NCBI RefSeq assembly: GCF_018320785.1
Contig: NC_054878.1
Span: 44,222,429-44,286,428, forward strand
Direction: 5' to 3'
DNA length: 64,000 bases
From: Cheilinus undulatus
Taxonomy: Eukaryota > Chordata > Actinopteri > Labriformes > Labridae
The notes below the pieces were generated by a model. That model saw only the letters and a list, made by a program, of their open reading frames with translations. It had not been told where the DNA came from and did not search any database. Made by a program: the position numbers and the translations under genes. Below, piece after piece: positions 22,207-33,400 of this stretch (position 1 is the stretch's first letter; every line of letters begins with the position of its first letter).

Positions 22207-22450
22207 TAACCTGACACGTCAAATCCATTCATATCCATTGCATGAATATCTTTGATATTAATCTGGGAAAGCTCCCATAGAAAACATTTGGGAAAGGCAG
22301 GACTTTCCAGAAAACTTCTGAAGGTGATTGGAGAAATGATTCGTTTGTCACTTTCAAGACGGGCCGATCAGAGCAAAAAACGATGTTGTGCACATGCACT
22401 ACTCTTGCGTGGGCTACTACTACTACCTTAGATCGTTAACAGAGGAGCTT
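22207..22450. mobile_element. piggyBac-type MITE fragment
   Basis: CTAACCTGACACGTCAAATCC and GGGAAAGCTCCCATAGAAAA match the left end of the element at 48563-49123 (TTAACCTGACACGCC). The right end is not recognisable. Confidence 0.55.
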
Positions 22451-24540
22451 TATTTAAAATTAAGGCCACTCAACATCCTTTCTGTCATGACAAGGTTTGG
22501 GTGTGGCTCTTTGCTCTTGTTCTAAAAATAAATGTAGTCCAGTTAGGAGCAGTAAGCAGCAGCCTCTGGCTGTTTCCCCACAACTCTGACATAATCATGC
22601 TGAAGCAGGTCGGCAGAAGAGTGAAAGTATCTTTCACAACATGAAAAGCTTTAAGGGTTGTTTTTATTCTTTATTTAACACAGAAACATGGTCCAGTTCT
22701 AGTAAAACGGATGTTATGCTAAGGAGACATCCCAGGTATTTACCCCACTGGAGGCAGCCATTAGCGACGGCTTTCTGTACACCTAAACCCCGCCCATAGC
22801 CCGACTCTGTACACAGGAAAATCTGGGCAGTAATTTTCCCAGAGTAAAAAATGTTTCACTCAAAAGTAGTAAAATGTTCTCTTATTTGAGTGTATTTATT
22901 ACCAGCCACTGCCAGAGTTGGAGTAAAAACACAGAATAAATTCTGCTAGAGTAAAACTTTAACCACACCCACTTAAATTCCAGCTGCAGATAATCCTTTG
23001 CAGTCAAGATCTCCTCACCTGGTGATGAACCTTCAGACACCTGTGTACTACAGCTTCTAATCAGCTAACCTGGCTCCTCTTCAACCTTTGATAATCTAGT
23101 GATTTTAGGTGAGTTTTTGCCTTGTCTAACTCCATTTTGTCCTTTTTTTTTTTTTTGCAGTGTCTCCATCTCTCTACCAGTGATTCTGACAACCAGCAGC
23201 CAGCTCACCATCATTTGCACTGTTGTTGTCAAATAAACTTCTTTAACCTTACTGCCTCATCTCCTGCTCTGCTCCTGGGTCCTTATCTCATGTTTATCAC
23301 AACTGTTTCTGTAATATAACTCCATGTCTAATATGTACAGGCAACAAAGCCCTCTTTTGTTGTCATGCCCTTTACAGGTGGAAGGGCAGAATTATCTATT
23401 AAGAGGAAAATGTAGCATTACCCAATTGTAAATGGAGGAGAAATTGTACCATAAGGAGTGGAGAACATTTCTAAAAGGAATGAAAAACAGCTCTGAAAGG
23501 ACTAAATATCACTTTATATTGAGAAAAAAAGTTCTATAATGGGTAAACTATGGTCTGAAAAACTCTGTAGTGAGTACAGTTGCTGTAGAGTTGTTTTTAT
23601 TTTGTTCATTATGGAGCACATAATCATCATTTAGAGCTAAATAAAAATACTTTTTAGAATAAAAACAACTCTAGAAAGATTACTCTGCAAGCAGAGTAAA
23701 TTTTACTCTAAATAGACTGGGGCCAAATGTCATATTTTTTAGAGTAAAACTTTATTCAGTTTGAGTAGAATTTACTCAGGTAAATATACTGTGTATGTAC
23801 GGCTTCGCAAGTGTAGTTAGTGGGTCAGTCACATACAGACCCTGGTGTAGGGCTAACCCCTGTCAGCCAAAATCACTGATAAACTCACAAAATAAGAACA
23901 GCGGCTACAACAAGGAATGGGAAGCATCAAAGACATGGCTTAAACCAGCCACTGACAACGAAAGCTCTCAGCTTTCCCTTATTGTGTCCTTTATTTGGTG
24001 CTGAAATTTTGGCTCCCTAGGTTGGAGAAAGAACTCTGAAGAAACTGTGGAAAAGCAGGAGTGTTGGCAGGTCTGCTCCGGCCTTGTCTGACTGAGCTAC
24101 GAGGAAGCAGCATGGGAAAAAAAGGTCAGCTTTGGCAGTGTGACTATAAACGTGTGACTCCTCCTTTTTTAGAGCTGCTACGCCTCATCTCTCACACATC
24201 AGGCTGCCTCTGTTTACATCTGAATCTCTGCAGTTCAGTGCAGTGTTGTGGTAGACTCTAGTTACTCCTGAATTACAGGGATTCTGATGCACTTATAGTG
24301 TGTGTGGTTTGTTTATAGTGACAGGACTTTTTAAATTGGATCAGCCTTTCTGAGTTTAAACCCCCAGGCAACTGTCAAGTTTTGACAAGACAAATGTGAG
24401 TTTCTGTGTCCGTTTTATTTGCCCCTCAGAGCTCTGAGCAGAACCACAAACACATAAAAACTGAAGAAAAAAATGAATCATCGTTTTTCAGCAAAGAGGA
24501 AATGCAGCACACACCCCTCCTTCTCGTCAAAGCGCCGTTT
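22451..24540. other. No gene recognised; possible retroelement fragment at 22980-23320
   Basis: 22980-23320 contains a poly-T run followed by CAG, the text CCAGCTCACCATCATTTGCA and an AAATAAAC polyadenylation-like signal. This resembles a common fish repeat whose class I cannot fix. The rest shows no coding signal. Confidence 0.35.
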
Positions 24541-24559
24541 CTTCTTCTATCCCTGACAT

Positions 24560-24700
24560 GCTGCTCTCTGATTGGCTGAGAGCTGTGTAGCGTTTTCCCT
24601 CCTCCTCTAGCTGGCTCCAGCCTGACCTTCGGCCTCACTCCTCTATATCAGTCTGGTTCCATTCAGTTCAGAGCGGGAGAAACACACTCACACACAGACG
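24560..24700 (+). promoter_or_regulatory. Candidate promoter, possibly of the folate gene
   Basis: A CCAAT-type box (CTGATTGGCTGAG, 24568-24580) is followed about 70 bases later by CTCTATATCAG and then GTTCAGAGCGGGAGAAAC. Spacing fits a core promoter on the plus strand, and the next plus-strand gene begins at 27.9-30.5 kb. No convincing splice donor follows, so the link is speculative. Confidence 0.25.
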
Positions 24701-25029
24701 TATGGAAGCCTGCTAGTGTCAGTGTGGCAAAGTTTTAAAATCTATTTCTAACAAAAAAATTAATCACAATAATTGAGAGGAAATATTTTAACTTTATTTT
24801 TGTTCTTTTTAACATTTTGATTGTAGTGTGCCTATTTGATAAAGCTTGTCTTGATTATTTCAGTATTTAATGGAAAATTTCAAATTATATTAATTAGATA
24901 AACAATTAGAACAACACTTTTATATTTAAGTTGTTTTAAATTCAGAGAAATAAAATGATTTGGTTCATTCGAAGCTGCTATTATAAAATAAAAACTTAGA
25001 CATTAATAAACCACAAATTTAAAAAATAT

Positions 25030-26540
25030 CTATTATCCTACCTAAGTTCCAAAAAAGTTAGGACACTTTTAAAAATGTAAATAAAAACAGACTGTCCAAT
25101 CCCACAAACTCATATTTCATTCACTGTTGAACATAATAGACATATCAGATGTTGAAACTGAAAAATTCAACATTTTTTTTAGCTAATTTTGAATCTGATG
25201 CCAGTGACACATCTCAAAAAAGTTGGGACAGGGCAACAAAAAGTTGGAAAAAATAAGTTTTGTTACTGAAAATCAGCTGGGGGAGCATTTTGTAGCAACT
25301 CTTACAACTATGATTGGTGACCTGTCTGTCCGTGTTGATTTACACGCCACACCCTTACTCCACTTGTTCTGGATCCTTCTCAGAAAATATCTTGGGTGGA
25401 CTGGTTCAAAACTGGTGCTATAAAGATTTCATAAATATGCACAGATTTTCTATAAAATCCCAAAATGTTACGCTAAATCATCGTTACGGAATGTTTTCTG
25501 CATTCCATTTACCTCAGAGGTCGGATGTCAGAGCTGGGAATGATGTCATATCCAAGGTTATAATAGTTTTGGATTTTTCATTAGTTTTTATTCTTATTTT
25601 GTTTTCACTTTCAGTGTTTGATTTCAGTTTAGTTTTTATAAGTTTGGACTGCTGGTTTGTTAGTTTAGTCTAGTTTTTATTAGTTTAAGTGTTAGTTTTA
25701 CTTTTTTATGGATCGATGTCGGGGCTGAGTGAGCATTATACACTTTTAAAAACCTTTTTTAAAAAGGCTACTCTTCACTTATCATTTTATTTACTTAAAG
25801 ATGATGTTTGAATACAACTCCAGACATAAAACTACCCCTTTGTTAAGTCTTAACCAATCATATCAGGCTATTTTACACTCCCATGACTTGTGTGTCAGTG
25901 CCAGTCAGTATGTTTGTGTCAAAGACTAAAACTAAGGATATTTTGTCTTCAGTTTTATTTTATTTTAGTTAGTTTTGTTAGCGCACTATACAGCTTTAGT
26001 TTTCGTTTTTTTGATAAAGCTTAGTTTTGATTTAGTTTCAGTTGACTAAGATGATTTTTGAATTTTAGTTTTAGTTATTTAGTTAGTTTTAGTTAACTAT
26101 AATAACTTTGGTCATATCTGAGTTAAATGCATTCCATTCGCTATGAGCTCATTAGAGAAGCAGAGCTGGAAAACATCTGGACTTTGTTTAGACACGCCCA
26201 CAAGGAAAGGTGAGGATAAGATGATACGCCAGATCCAGAATGACCCAGAATGATGACTTGGTGCAACATTTTGGGATTTTATAGAAAATCTGTACATATT
26301 TATGACATTTTCATGGCACCAGTTTTAAACCAGTACATCCAAGAAATTTTCTGAGAAGGATCCAGGACAAGTGGAGAAACAGTGTGGCGTGCAAATCGAC
26401 ACAGACGGACATGCCGTAAATTATAGTAGTAAGAGTTGCTGCAAAATGCTCCCACAGCTGTTTTTCAGTAGTGAAACTTATTTTTCCCAACCTTTTGTTG
26501 CCCTCCTTAGGAGCGGGTGGCAGGTACGGGTGGGAGAGGG
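25030..26540. mobile_element. Tc1-like element interrupted by an inverted duplication
   Basis: Left part (25040-25295) starts GTTCCAAAAAAGTTAGGAC and continues with CAAAAAAGTTGGGACAGGGC, a known Tc1-like terminus and leader. Sequence 25210-25475 is repeated inverted at 26275-26500, including both Tc1 leader and dispersed repeat D. A hAT MITE (25553-26110) sits in the loop. The Tc1 leader resumes at about 26540. Confidence 0.65.
25553..26110. mobile_element. hAT MITE (558 bp) with 8-bp duplication
   Basis: Left end CAAGGTTATAATAGTT and right end (minus strand) CAAAGTTATTATAGTT match at 14 of 16 positions. Perfect target duplication GTCATATC at 25545-25552 and 26111-26118. The interior is rich in TTAGTTTTAGTT-like text. 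Confidence 0.85.
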
Positions 26541-26995
26541 GTAAGAGTCCAGTGCAGGGCTCTCGTTGGGTTAATGACAACAGGTCAGTAACATGACTGA
26601 GTATAAAAGGAGCATTTTAGAGAGGCAGAGTCTCAGAAGTAAAGATGGGCAGAGGTTCAACAATCTGCTAAAACAGTGTCTAAAAATTTGGAACAATTTC
26701 AGAAAAATGTTCCTCAACATAAAATAGCAAAGACTTTGAATATCCCACCATCTAAAGCCCATAATGTCTGGAGAAATCTCTCTGAGGAAGGACAAGGCTG
26801 AAGGTCAGGATTTGACTCTGGTCATCTCAGGCAGTACAGCATTAAACAGGCATGATTCTGTACTCGAAATCAATGCAGAAACACTTCAAAGTCATCACTG
26901 TGCCATCCACAAATCTCTGCCGTCAGGACTAAACCTCCTATTTACAAAATCAGCATGTCTCAGGGAATGACAAAGGCTGCATTTATCAAACAGTT
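26540..26995 (+). pseudogene. Tc1-like transposase N-terminal remnant
   Basis: Leader GTATAAAAGGAGCATTTTAG and AAGATGGGCAGAGGTTCA are followed by transposase pieces SGEISLRKDKAEGQ, RHDSVLEINAETLQ and HHCAIHK. Several internal deletions and frame changes remove most of the coding sequence; the catalytic Asp/Glu region is absent. Confidence 0.7.
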
Positions 26996-27158
26996 TAACA
27001 ATGAAAGGTGATCGCCAGCAACTTTTTAATACTTTTTATTGGTTTGTAATTTGTAAAACCCACTGGCAGATGACCAAGGAATTTAAGCACCTTGGGTTCT
27101 GGGCCTCTCTGATCTTCCTCCAGACTCTGGGACCTTGATTTATAAATGAAATGCTAAA

Positions 27159-27554
27159 TTAACTTTCCTCTGAAGACAGGACTTTAGACCACCGAGCAAT
27201 GGTCCAGTTCTTTTTCTCCCTAGCCCAGGTGAGACGCTGATGACATCTGTGGTTCAGGAAAGGCTCGGTACTAGGAATACAACACTTGTAGTCCATTTCC
27301 TGGACCCGTCTGTATGGTGGCTCTGGATCCACTCCTTCTGAAGCTCCTCTAAGTTCCTGAATCTGCTTCGTTGAGCTCATCCCTGTTGCTTGTGCTCCTT
27401 TTGTTACCACACTTTTCCCTTCAGTCTTTCCATGAATCTGCTTTGATACAGAACAGGCTGTCCTTTCAGCAGTGACCTTCTGTGGCTTACCCTCCTCATG
27501 GAGGGTGTCAGTGATCGTCCTCTGAACATTTGTCATGTCAGCAGTCTTCCCCAT
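27159..27554 (-). pseudogene. Tc1-like transposase N-terminal domain
   Basis: Open frame of 131 codons starting MGKTADMTNVQRTI, the usual start of a fish Tc1-like transposase. It keeps the helix-turn-helix part (EEGKPQKVTAERTACSVSKQ) and the YRRVQEMDYKC and LTWAREKKNWT blocks that lead up to the first catalytic Asp. Internal deletions shorten it, and it ends at SSEES just before that catalytic region. DNA-binding half only, so it cannot transpose. Downstream text to about 27850 resembles the element's own 5' flank and terminus. Confidence 0.8.
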
Positions 27555-27917
27555 GATTGTGGTTGTGAATCAAAGTAAGAGCATGGAGTCTAAGGAAATC
27601 TTTGCAAATTTGATTTTTCTACAATATTCTAATATTTTGAGATGTTGGATTTTTAAAATGAATTCATTTATGTATTTTTTTGGTGAGCTGTAATCCATAA
27701 TCATCAAATTAAAACAGAAAAGTCTTGAAATATTTCACTTTTAATGATATGACTCTAGAATATGTGGCTCATGATATTCTAATTTTGTTATTCTATTTAT
27801 TCTAATAAATATGTATATTGTATATTAAAGTTTCTCAGCTGGTCTTTATTTCATTTGAAAGTTAAAAGTTTTTTTTCTTCCCCCTTTTTATCCTCCTGAG
27901 CCTCCGTACACTCACAG

Positions 27918-28003
27918 AAATATCCACAGAGACGACCGCAGGAATGACTGGACAAACATTACACGCACACGAGTCCAGCAGTCGTCCTCAGAGCGTCTCC
28001 CAG
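27918..28003 (+). other. Candidate 5' non-coding exon of the folate gene
   Basis: A pyrimidine-rich tract and CACAG at 27911-27917 could form an acceptor, and CTCCCAG followed by GTAAGT at 28004 is a strong donor. If joined to the exon at 30482, the ATG at 27944 opens an upstream reading frame out of phase with the enzyme and closing in that exon. It may instead be a true first exon with its start just upstream. Confidence 0.45.
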
Positions 28004-28539
28004 GTAAGTTGTCTCTCTGTCTGCAGCCACATTAGATCCTTGACTAGTTAAAGTGTTTTCTTCCAGTTGCACGGATGGATTATGGGAAAAATCTGCATGT
28101 TTGTTAACATGACATGCAAGTGTTTGTTCGTTTGCAGCTGCAGTGAGATTGCAAAGTTTCAGACTTGTTAACAGAGAGCTGCTCTCACGCTACACTGTTT
28201 TAATGATTAACGTATTTAATGAGCGACCTGTATCACTGCTCCATGTGATTTATTTATAGTGACACAACTTTATTTAAACAGAGAACAGTTTATAACATGC
28301 TGTTCATTCACCATGGCAGAGTTCTTCAATATTCTCTCTCAAAGTAAGAAGAAGAAAAGCAAGCACTTCTATGAAGTATAAAATAGTCACGTGACTTCTA
28401 TCAGTCTTATTTCTCTAATGATGGAGGTGGATGTTTTCTAATCAACTTTTGATAACAGAGGCAGGTCAGTATGTCGGGGTTAAAGTGATAACCTGACAGC
28501 TGATAGGCTGTTCCACATGTCTAAGGTGTGTGATAAATA

Positions 28540-30229
28540 GTGCCTATAAAAAGTGGTTGGATGTTTTACCCTTTTATTGGTTTTATAAATCAATCATGGT
28601 CAGCCCTCTTTGTTCATGTGAAAATATGTCAGGTTAAATCAGTGACTGCATAAATATTCACCCCTTTAAAGTGACTGACCTAATCCAACAGAGGTCAAGA
28701 TAGTTGGTGCTAGGAGTCTCTCAATTAGTGAAATGAGGATCAGCTGAGTGCAGTGAATGTGTATCAGTGATTGTAGTGTAAAGACACCTGTGCCTGGAAG
28801 GTCTAGTCACTGGTTGATCAGTATTCATGGCTGCCATTACACCATGAAAACAAAAGAACACTCCAAACAACTTAGAGAAAAGCTCATTTAAAAGTCTAAG
28901 CCAAGGGATGGGTACAAAAATATTTCCAAGGATCTGAACACCCCCCAGAGTTCACTTAAATCCATCATGAAGAAATGAAAGAATATTTCACATGTGTAAA
29001 TCTGCCTAGATCAGGCCGTCCTAAAGAAGGAGACTAGTGAGAGAGTCCACCAAGACACCTATGACTACTCTGAAGGAGTTCCAGCTTCAGCAGCTGAGAT
29101 GGGAGAGACTCAGCAGACAACAACTGTTGGCCGGTTTCTTCACCAGTCAGAGCTTTATGGGAGAGCGGCCAATTGGTGGCAACAGTAGCTCAGTCTGGAA
29201 GAACTTGGGCTGGGAATCAGAGAGTCGCCAGTTAGAGTCCCGGTCAGACCATATCTGGATTTTGGCCTGGCAGCTGTAGGTGCCAGGACACTCCCTGAGC
29301 ACTGCTGAAGTGCCCTTGAGTAAAGGCAGCGCTCTAATGAGGGCAGCAAGGCCATCACTCTGACATCTCTCCATTAGTGCATGTCCTGTTTGTGCATGTG
29401 TATTTGCATGGAATTTAGCCTATGTATAACAATAGAGTGTAACCTGTGAATAAAGTATGACTTACCTTAAAGAGAAAGACACTGTTGAAGAAAACTCAGA
29501 TTCAATCTGGACTAGAGTTCACCGAAAGGCATGTGGGAGACTCCATGGTCAAGAGGAAGAAAGTTCTTTGGTCTGATGAGACCAAAATGGAGCTTTTTGG
29601 CCATCATACAAGATGCCAAACACTGCACATCACTAAAAACACACCATCCCCATCCCCACTGTGGAGCACGGTGGTGGCAGCATCATGCTGTGGGGATGCT
29701 TCTCAGCAGTCGGCCCTGGAAGGCTTGTAAAGGTAGAAGTTAAAATGAATGACAAAATACAGGCAAATCCCGGACAATTCAGCCAGCAAGAGAATTACGA
29801 CTTGGGAGAAGATTTATTTTCCAGTAAGACAATGACCAAAGCATCCAGCAGAGCTGCACAGAAATAGTTTCAAGACAACAAGGGGAAAGTTCTGGAGTGG
29901 CCGAGTCAAAGCCCAGACCTCAATCCAAGAGTGAATTTGTGGTTGGACTTGAAAATGGATGTTCATGCCTGAAATCCCTGTGCAACCTGACAGAGCTTGA
30001 GCAGTTTAGCAAAGAAGAGTGGAGCAAAATTACAGAGTCCAGATGTTTGAGCCTGACTGAGACCTATCCACACAGACTCAGAGCTGTGATAGCAGCCAAA
30101 GGTGACTCTACTAAATACTGACTAGAGGGGAGAAAATTTATGCTGTCGCTTATTTTATATAACATACTTTTATTCAATTGACATTACTTTTTGAAATCTG
30201 TTTTCACTTTGATATTTAAAAGGGTTTTT
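28540..30229 (+). mobile_element. Tc1-like element copy A, truncated, split by a SINE
   Basis: Starts GTGCCTATAAAAAGTGG next to TA. It shares with copy B (42676-44464) the blocks around ACACTCCAAACAACTTAGAG, the transposase pieces MRESTKTPMTTLKEF and [13 protein letters not shown], and the C-terminal KEEWSKITESR...AAKGDSTKY. Numerous stops and shifts. The 3' inverted repeat is missing after about 30229. A SINE sits at about 29175-29470. Confidence 0.8.
29175..29470 (+). mobile_element. tRNA-derived SINE nested in Tc1 copy A
   Basis: tRNA-like head with A box AGTAGCTCAGTCTGG and B-box-like AGAGTCCCGGTC, body with GAGCACTGCTGAAGTGCCC, and tail GTGAATAAAGTATGACTTAC. Comparison with copy B shows the Tc1 sequence breaks after GGGAGAGCGGC and resumes at AGAAAGACACTG. 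Confidence 0.75.
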
Positions 30230-30448
30230 TGGATTCAACTGATGACAGGAAGGAAATGTGGACAATCTGTGGCTTTGCAGGTTGCAAATCGAGGCATAAA
30301 ATGAAAAATATAAATGCACAGTCACTTTGGAAGGCAGGTCTGTAGAGATAGTTTGGCTAGTACGTAATGGGTCTTGTAATGGAACATTGGACTGCATTGG
30401 TTGTGTAATGATGTGTGCTCTTTGTATTTTGAGATGTTCATATTCAGC

Positions 30449-30451
<3 letters not shown>

Positions 30452-30479
<28 letters not shown>

Positions 30480-30480
30480 A
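30452..30480 (+). repeat. (CT)n microsatellite serving as a polypyrimidine tract
   Basis: About fourteen CT units run directly into CAG and then TC-ATG, so the microsatellite appears to be the polypyrimidine tract of the 3' splice site of the start-codon exon. Confidence 0.6.
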
Positions 30481-30483
30481 GTC

Positions 30484-33400
30484 ATGCTCTCCTTGGCCAC
30501 CCTCTCGCTCCGTCTCGGGGCCTCCAGCTCTCACAGCGGCAGACGCTCCATAGCCACCGTCATCTCCGGCATCAAGACCTCAAAGTGAGCCGTGACCCTG
30601 GATTATCTCTCCCATATGTGACCTGTGAGCCCTGACCCTGTTTGTCTGTGTGCAGGCTGGTGAGGGAGCGGCTGAAGGCGGAGGTGGAGACGATGAAGAG
30701 CCAGTTCTCCGGTTTCAGGCCGAGCCTCGTCGTCCTGCAGGTCAGACCCAGACACACCGATGTCTAAAGATCAGTCTCATCAATTTAAAGAATAACTTTT
30801 CATCAATTTTTGTACAATTTGGACACATTTTTGCCACTTTACACCAATTTTTCTGACATTTTAACCTGTTTTCATCACTTTTCTCACCAATTTTGCCAAT
30901 TATTGATCATCATTTATGATTTTATTATTTATTTATTTATTATTAGAATAATTATAATTATTATTAGAAGACATAACAGTGTCTTACTTATGCTGACCAG
31001 CTTTTTTGGCAACTTTTGGATCATGATGCAGACATAGACAATTCAGGATTGATGCAGTCAGCTCATAAGTGATGCAGAAAGCTTCCCTTCTAAACATGGC
31101 TCCCTATACTGTGTTTCAGCTGTAGCCAGTCCTAAATAATGCACCTTTTCTGTCTTGCAGTAGCGCTAGACATGTGATGCTTCTAAAGCATTCAACTCTC
31201 ATTAAGACTAGGCTGGTGCACCAACCTGGAAATATAGGTACATAAAAAAAAAAAAAAAAGATTTTCATGAAAAGGGTTAATTTTTCCTGTAATAAGCGTA
31301 CATATATTCTAGATGCATCTCACACACACACACACTGAAATATTTTTCTAAAATCCTCAAAAAGTTCATTTTCTTGGCAGTTATTAAACACTGCATGATG
31401 GCGCACCATGAATGCTACATGTAGGCACTGGTTGGTTTGGCTTGGTTGGTGAAGCGAGCACCCATGGGCTGGGGTTGTGGTCCTTGGCGCACTGGTCACG
31501 GGTCGATTCCTGGTCTTGGAGCATGTTTGTTGCACATCTCCCCCCGGTGCTCTCCACATGTTTCCTGTCTATCTTCAGCTGTTCCTTCAATTAAGGGCAA
31601 AAAGCCCAAAAAGTAGTCTTAAGAAAAGCAAGTGTGACATTTTCAGCCCAGAGTGAAAATCCTAACAGAACAATCTGAAGTTAATTTCTCTCATGAATCA
31701 GAGATGTGAGAGAAGGAGGTGATAAAAATGATTACTTTCAATACGTCACAATGTTTATTAGAATGTTTGAGAAAACAAATGAACCTCTAAATAAATGAAA
31801 AAGAGGAAAAATGACACAAACCTTTTACTTGACAAAAGACAAATATTAACCTTGTTTTTTAATTGCTAATATCATTCAGTATCATTTAGCTACATTTTTT
31901 TCAATTAAAGTAATAAAAACACTTGGTTTAGTCCAGCTTTGTCATGGTGTAGCACAATAAACTCTGATCTTTCCCGTGTTTCCTCAGCTGATGTCCGTCC
32001 AGCCTCACTCGTTGTGATGGGAAATCTTTCTCTTTTCAGAGATCCAGATCATTCGGCTTGACTCAGTAGAGCTGGTTGTTTTTGGTCTCAAATGGCTCTT
32101 CAGTTCTTCTTCAGTTTGGCTTTTTGAACGTAGATTAAATAACAGCAAAGGATGGAGGAAAGGAAACTGGCACTCAAACAGGAGCTAGCTACTGTAGCTC
32201 ACATTAAAGAGCTGTTAAGTAGAACAGGCTCGTTCATGAACGGCTCATTGGTTGATAGCATATCACTGTTTCAGTTCAAAGGGGCTCAGCCTCTTAGCTC
32301 AGTATGACTCCTCTAGACCCTCAGGAATGTTTTGGAAAAATTCAACAGAAATTTTGATAGTTTTTATTGAAAACATCCCAACATAATAGGCCTTCATACG
32401 CTTGTTCTTGCATATGCATTAGAGCCACTGTAAAACCTAAAAACATCTGTTGTTTACAACAATAAACTCTAAATTCTTGAGTTTAAAAAGTCGTAATTTT
32501 ACAAAAAAATATACAACTTTAAAGGTTGTAAATGTACGTGAAACAAAATTTAGAGTTTGTGAGATTAAAATACATTTTAAGAAAATCAAACCAATGTTTT
32601 TAGGTTATTTCTTATAAATTTTTGACTGCTCACTCAGAAATTTTTGACATTAAAAACTCCAAATTTTTGAGTTTCTTTTGTTCAGATGTTGACGTATGTA
32701 GTCCTTGTTAGCTGTCTTTTAGCAACCGCCTTTATTAAGACCTGAAAAGATACACAATTCAAAGGTGGGGCACGTTTCAGACGTACTTTATGTTGTAGGA
32801 TAAATCGTTAAACTCTCCTGAACTTGTGTTCACCACAGATTTTATTTCAGGCATTTAACCGCAAACGCATTCAAAATTCCCATAGACTTTCAGACGAGGG
32901 AACCGGAAGTGCTAAAATGTTAACTTACTTCCGTGTTTTAGGACTCATTCCTGCACCACTCAATGAGGGTACTGATGGTCAGAGCAGCACCCCAATGAGA
33001 TCAGGGGTGCTGGGAGCCCAAGTTTGGAACTACTGCTTGAGTCTCCTGTCTCTGTTTTGTGAGTGTAGTGATCGTATTAAATGTATGTAGAAATGTTCTG
33101 ATGTTAACTGTTGTGTACAGGTCCATTTAGAGCTGTAAAGTACTAACTTTCCTCCGTTCCCTCTACTCAGCTCCCAGCAGACTCTGCTGCTGTATGATGC
33201 CAAACATAAAGAGCCTATTCTAGTGTTTGAGGTCATTTTGGTGTCAGTCGTGTGCACGGTGGTCAAACTACTGTCGTCTGAATACTGGACTTTTTCAATC
33301 TTCTGTTTTCAGTGGACTGTTTCTATGCAAACGTGGCCTAAGAGCGGTCTGAGGTCAGAGATACGACCATGTGGGATTCAGCCAGTGGGCGGCAGAGACC

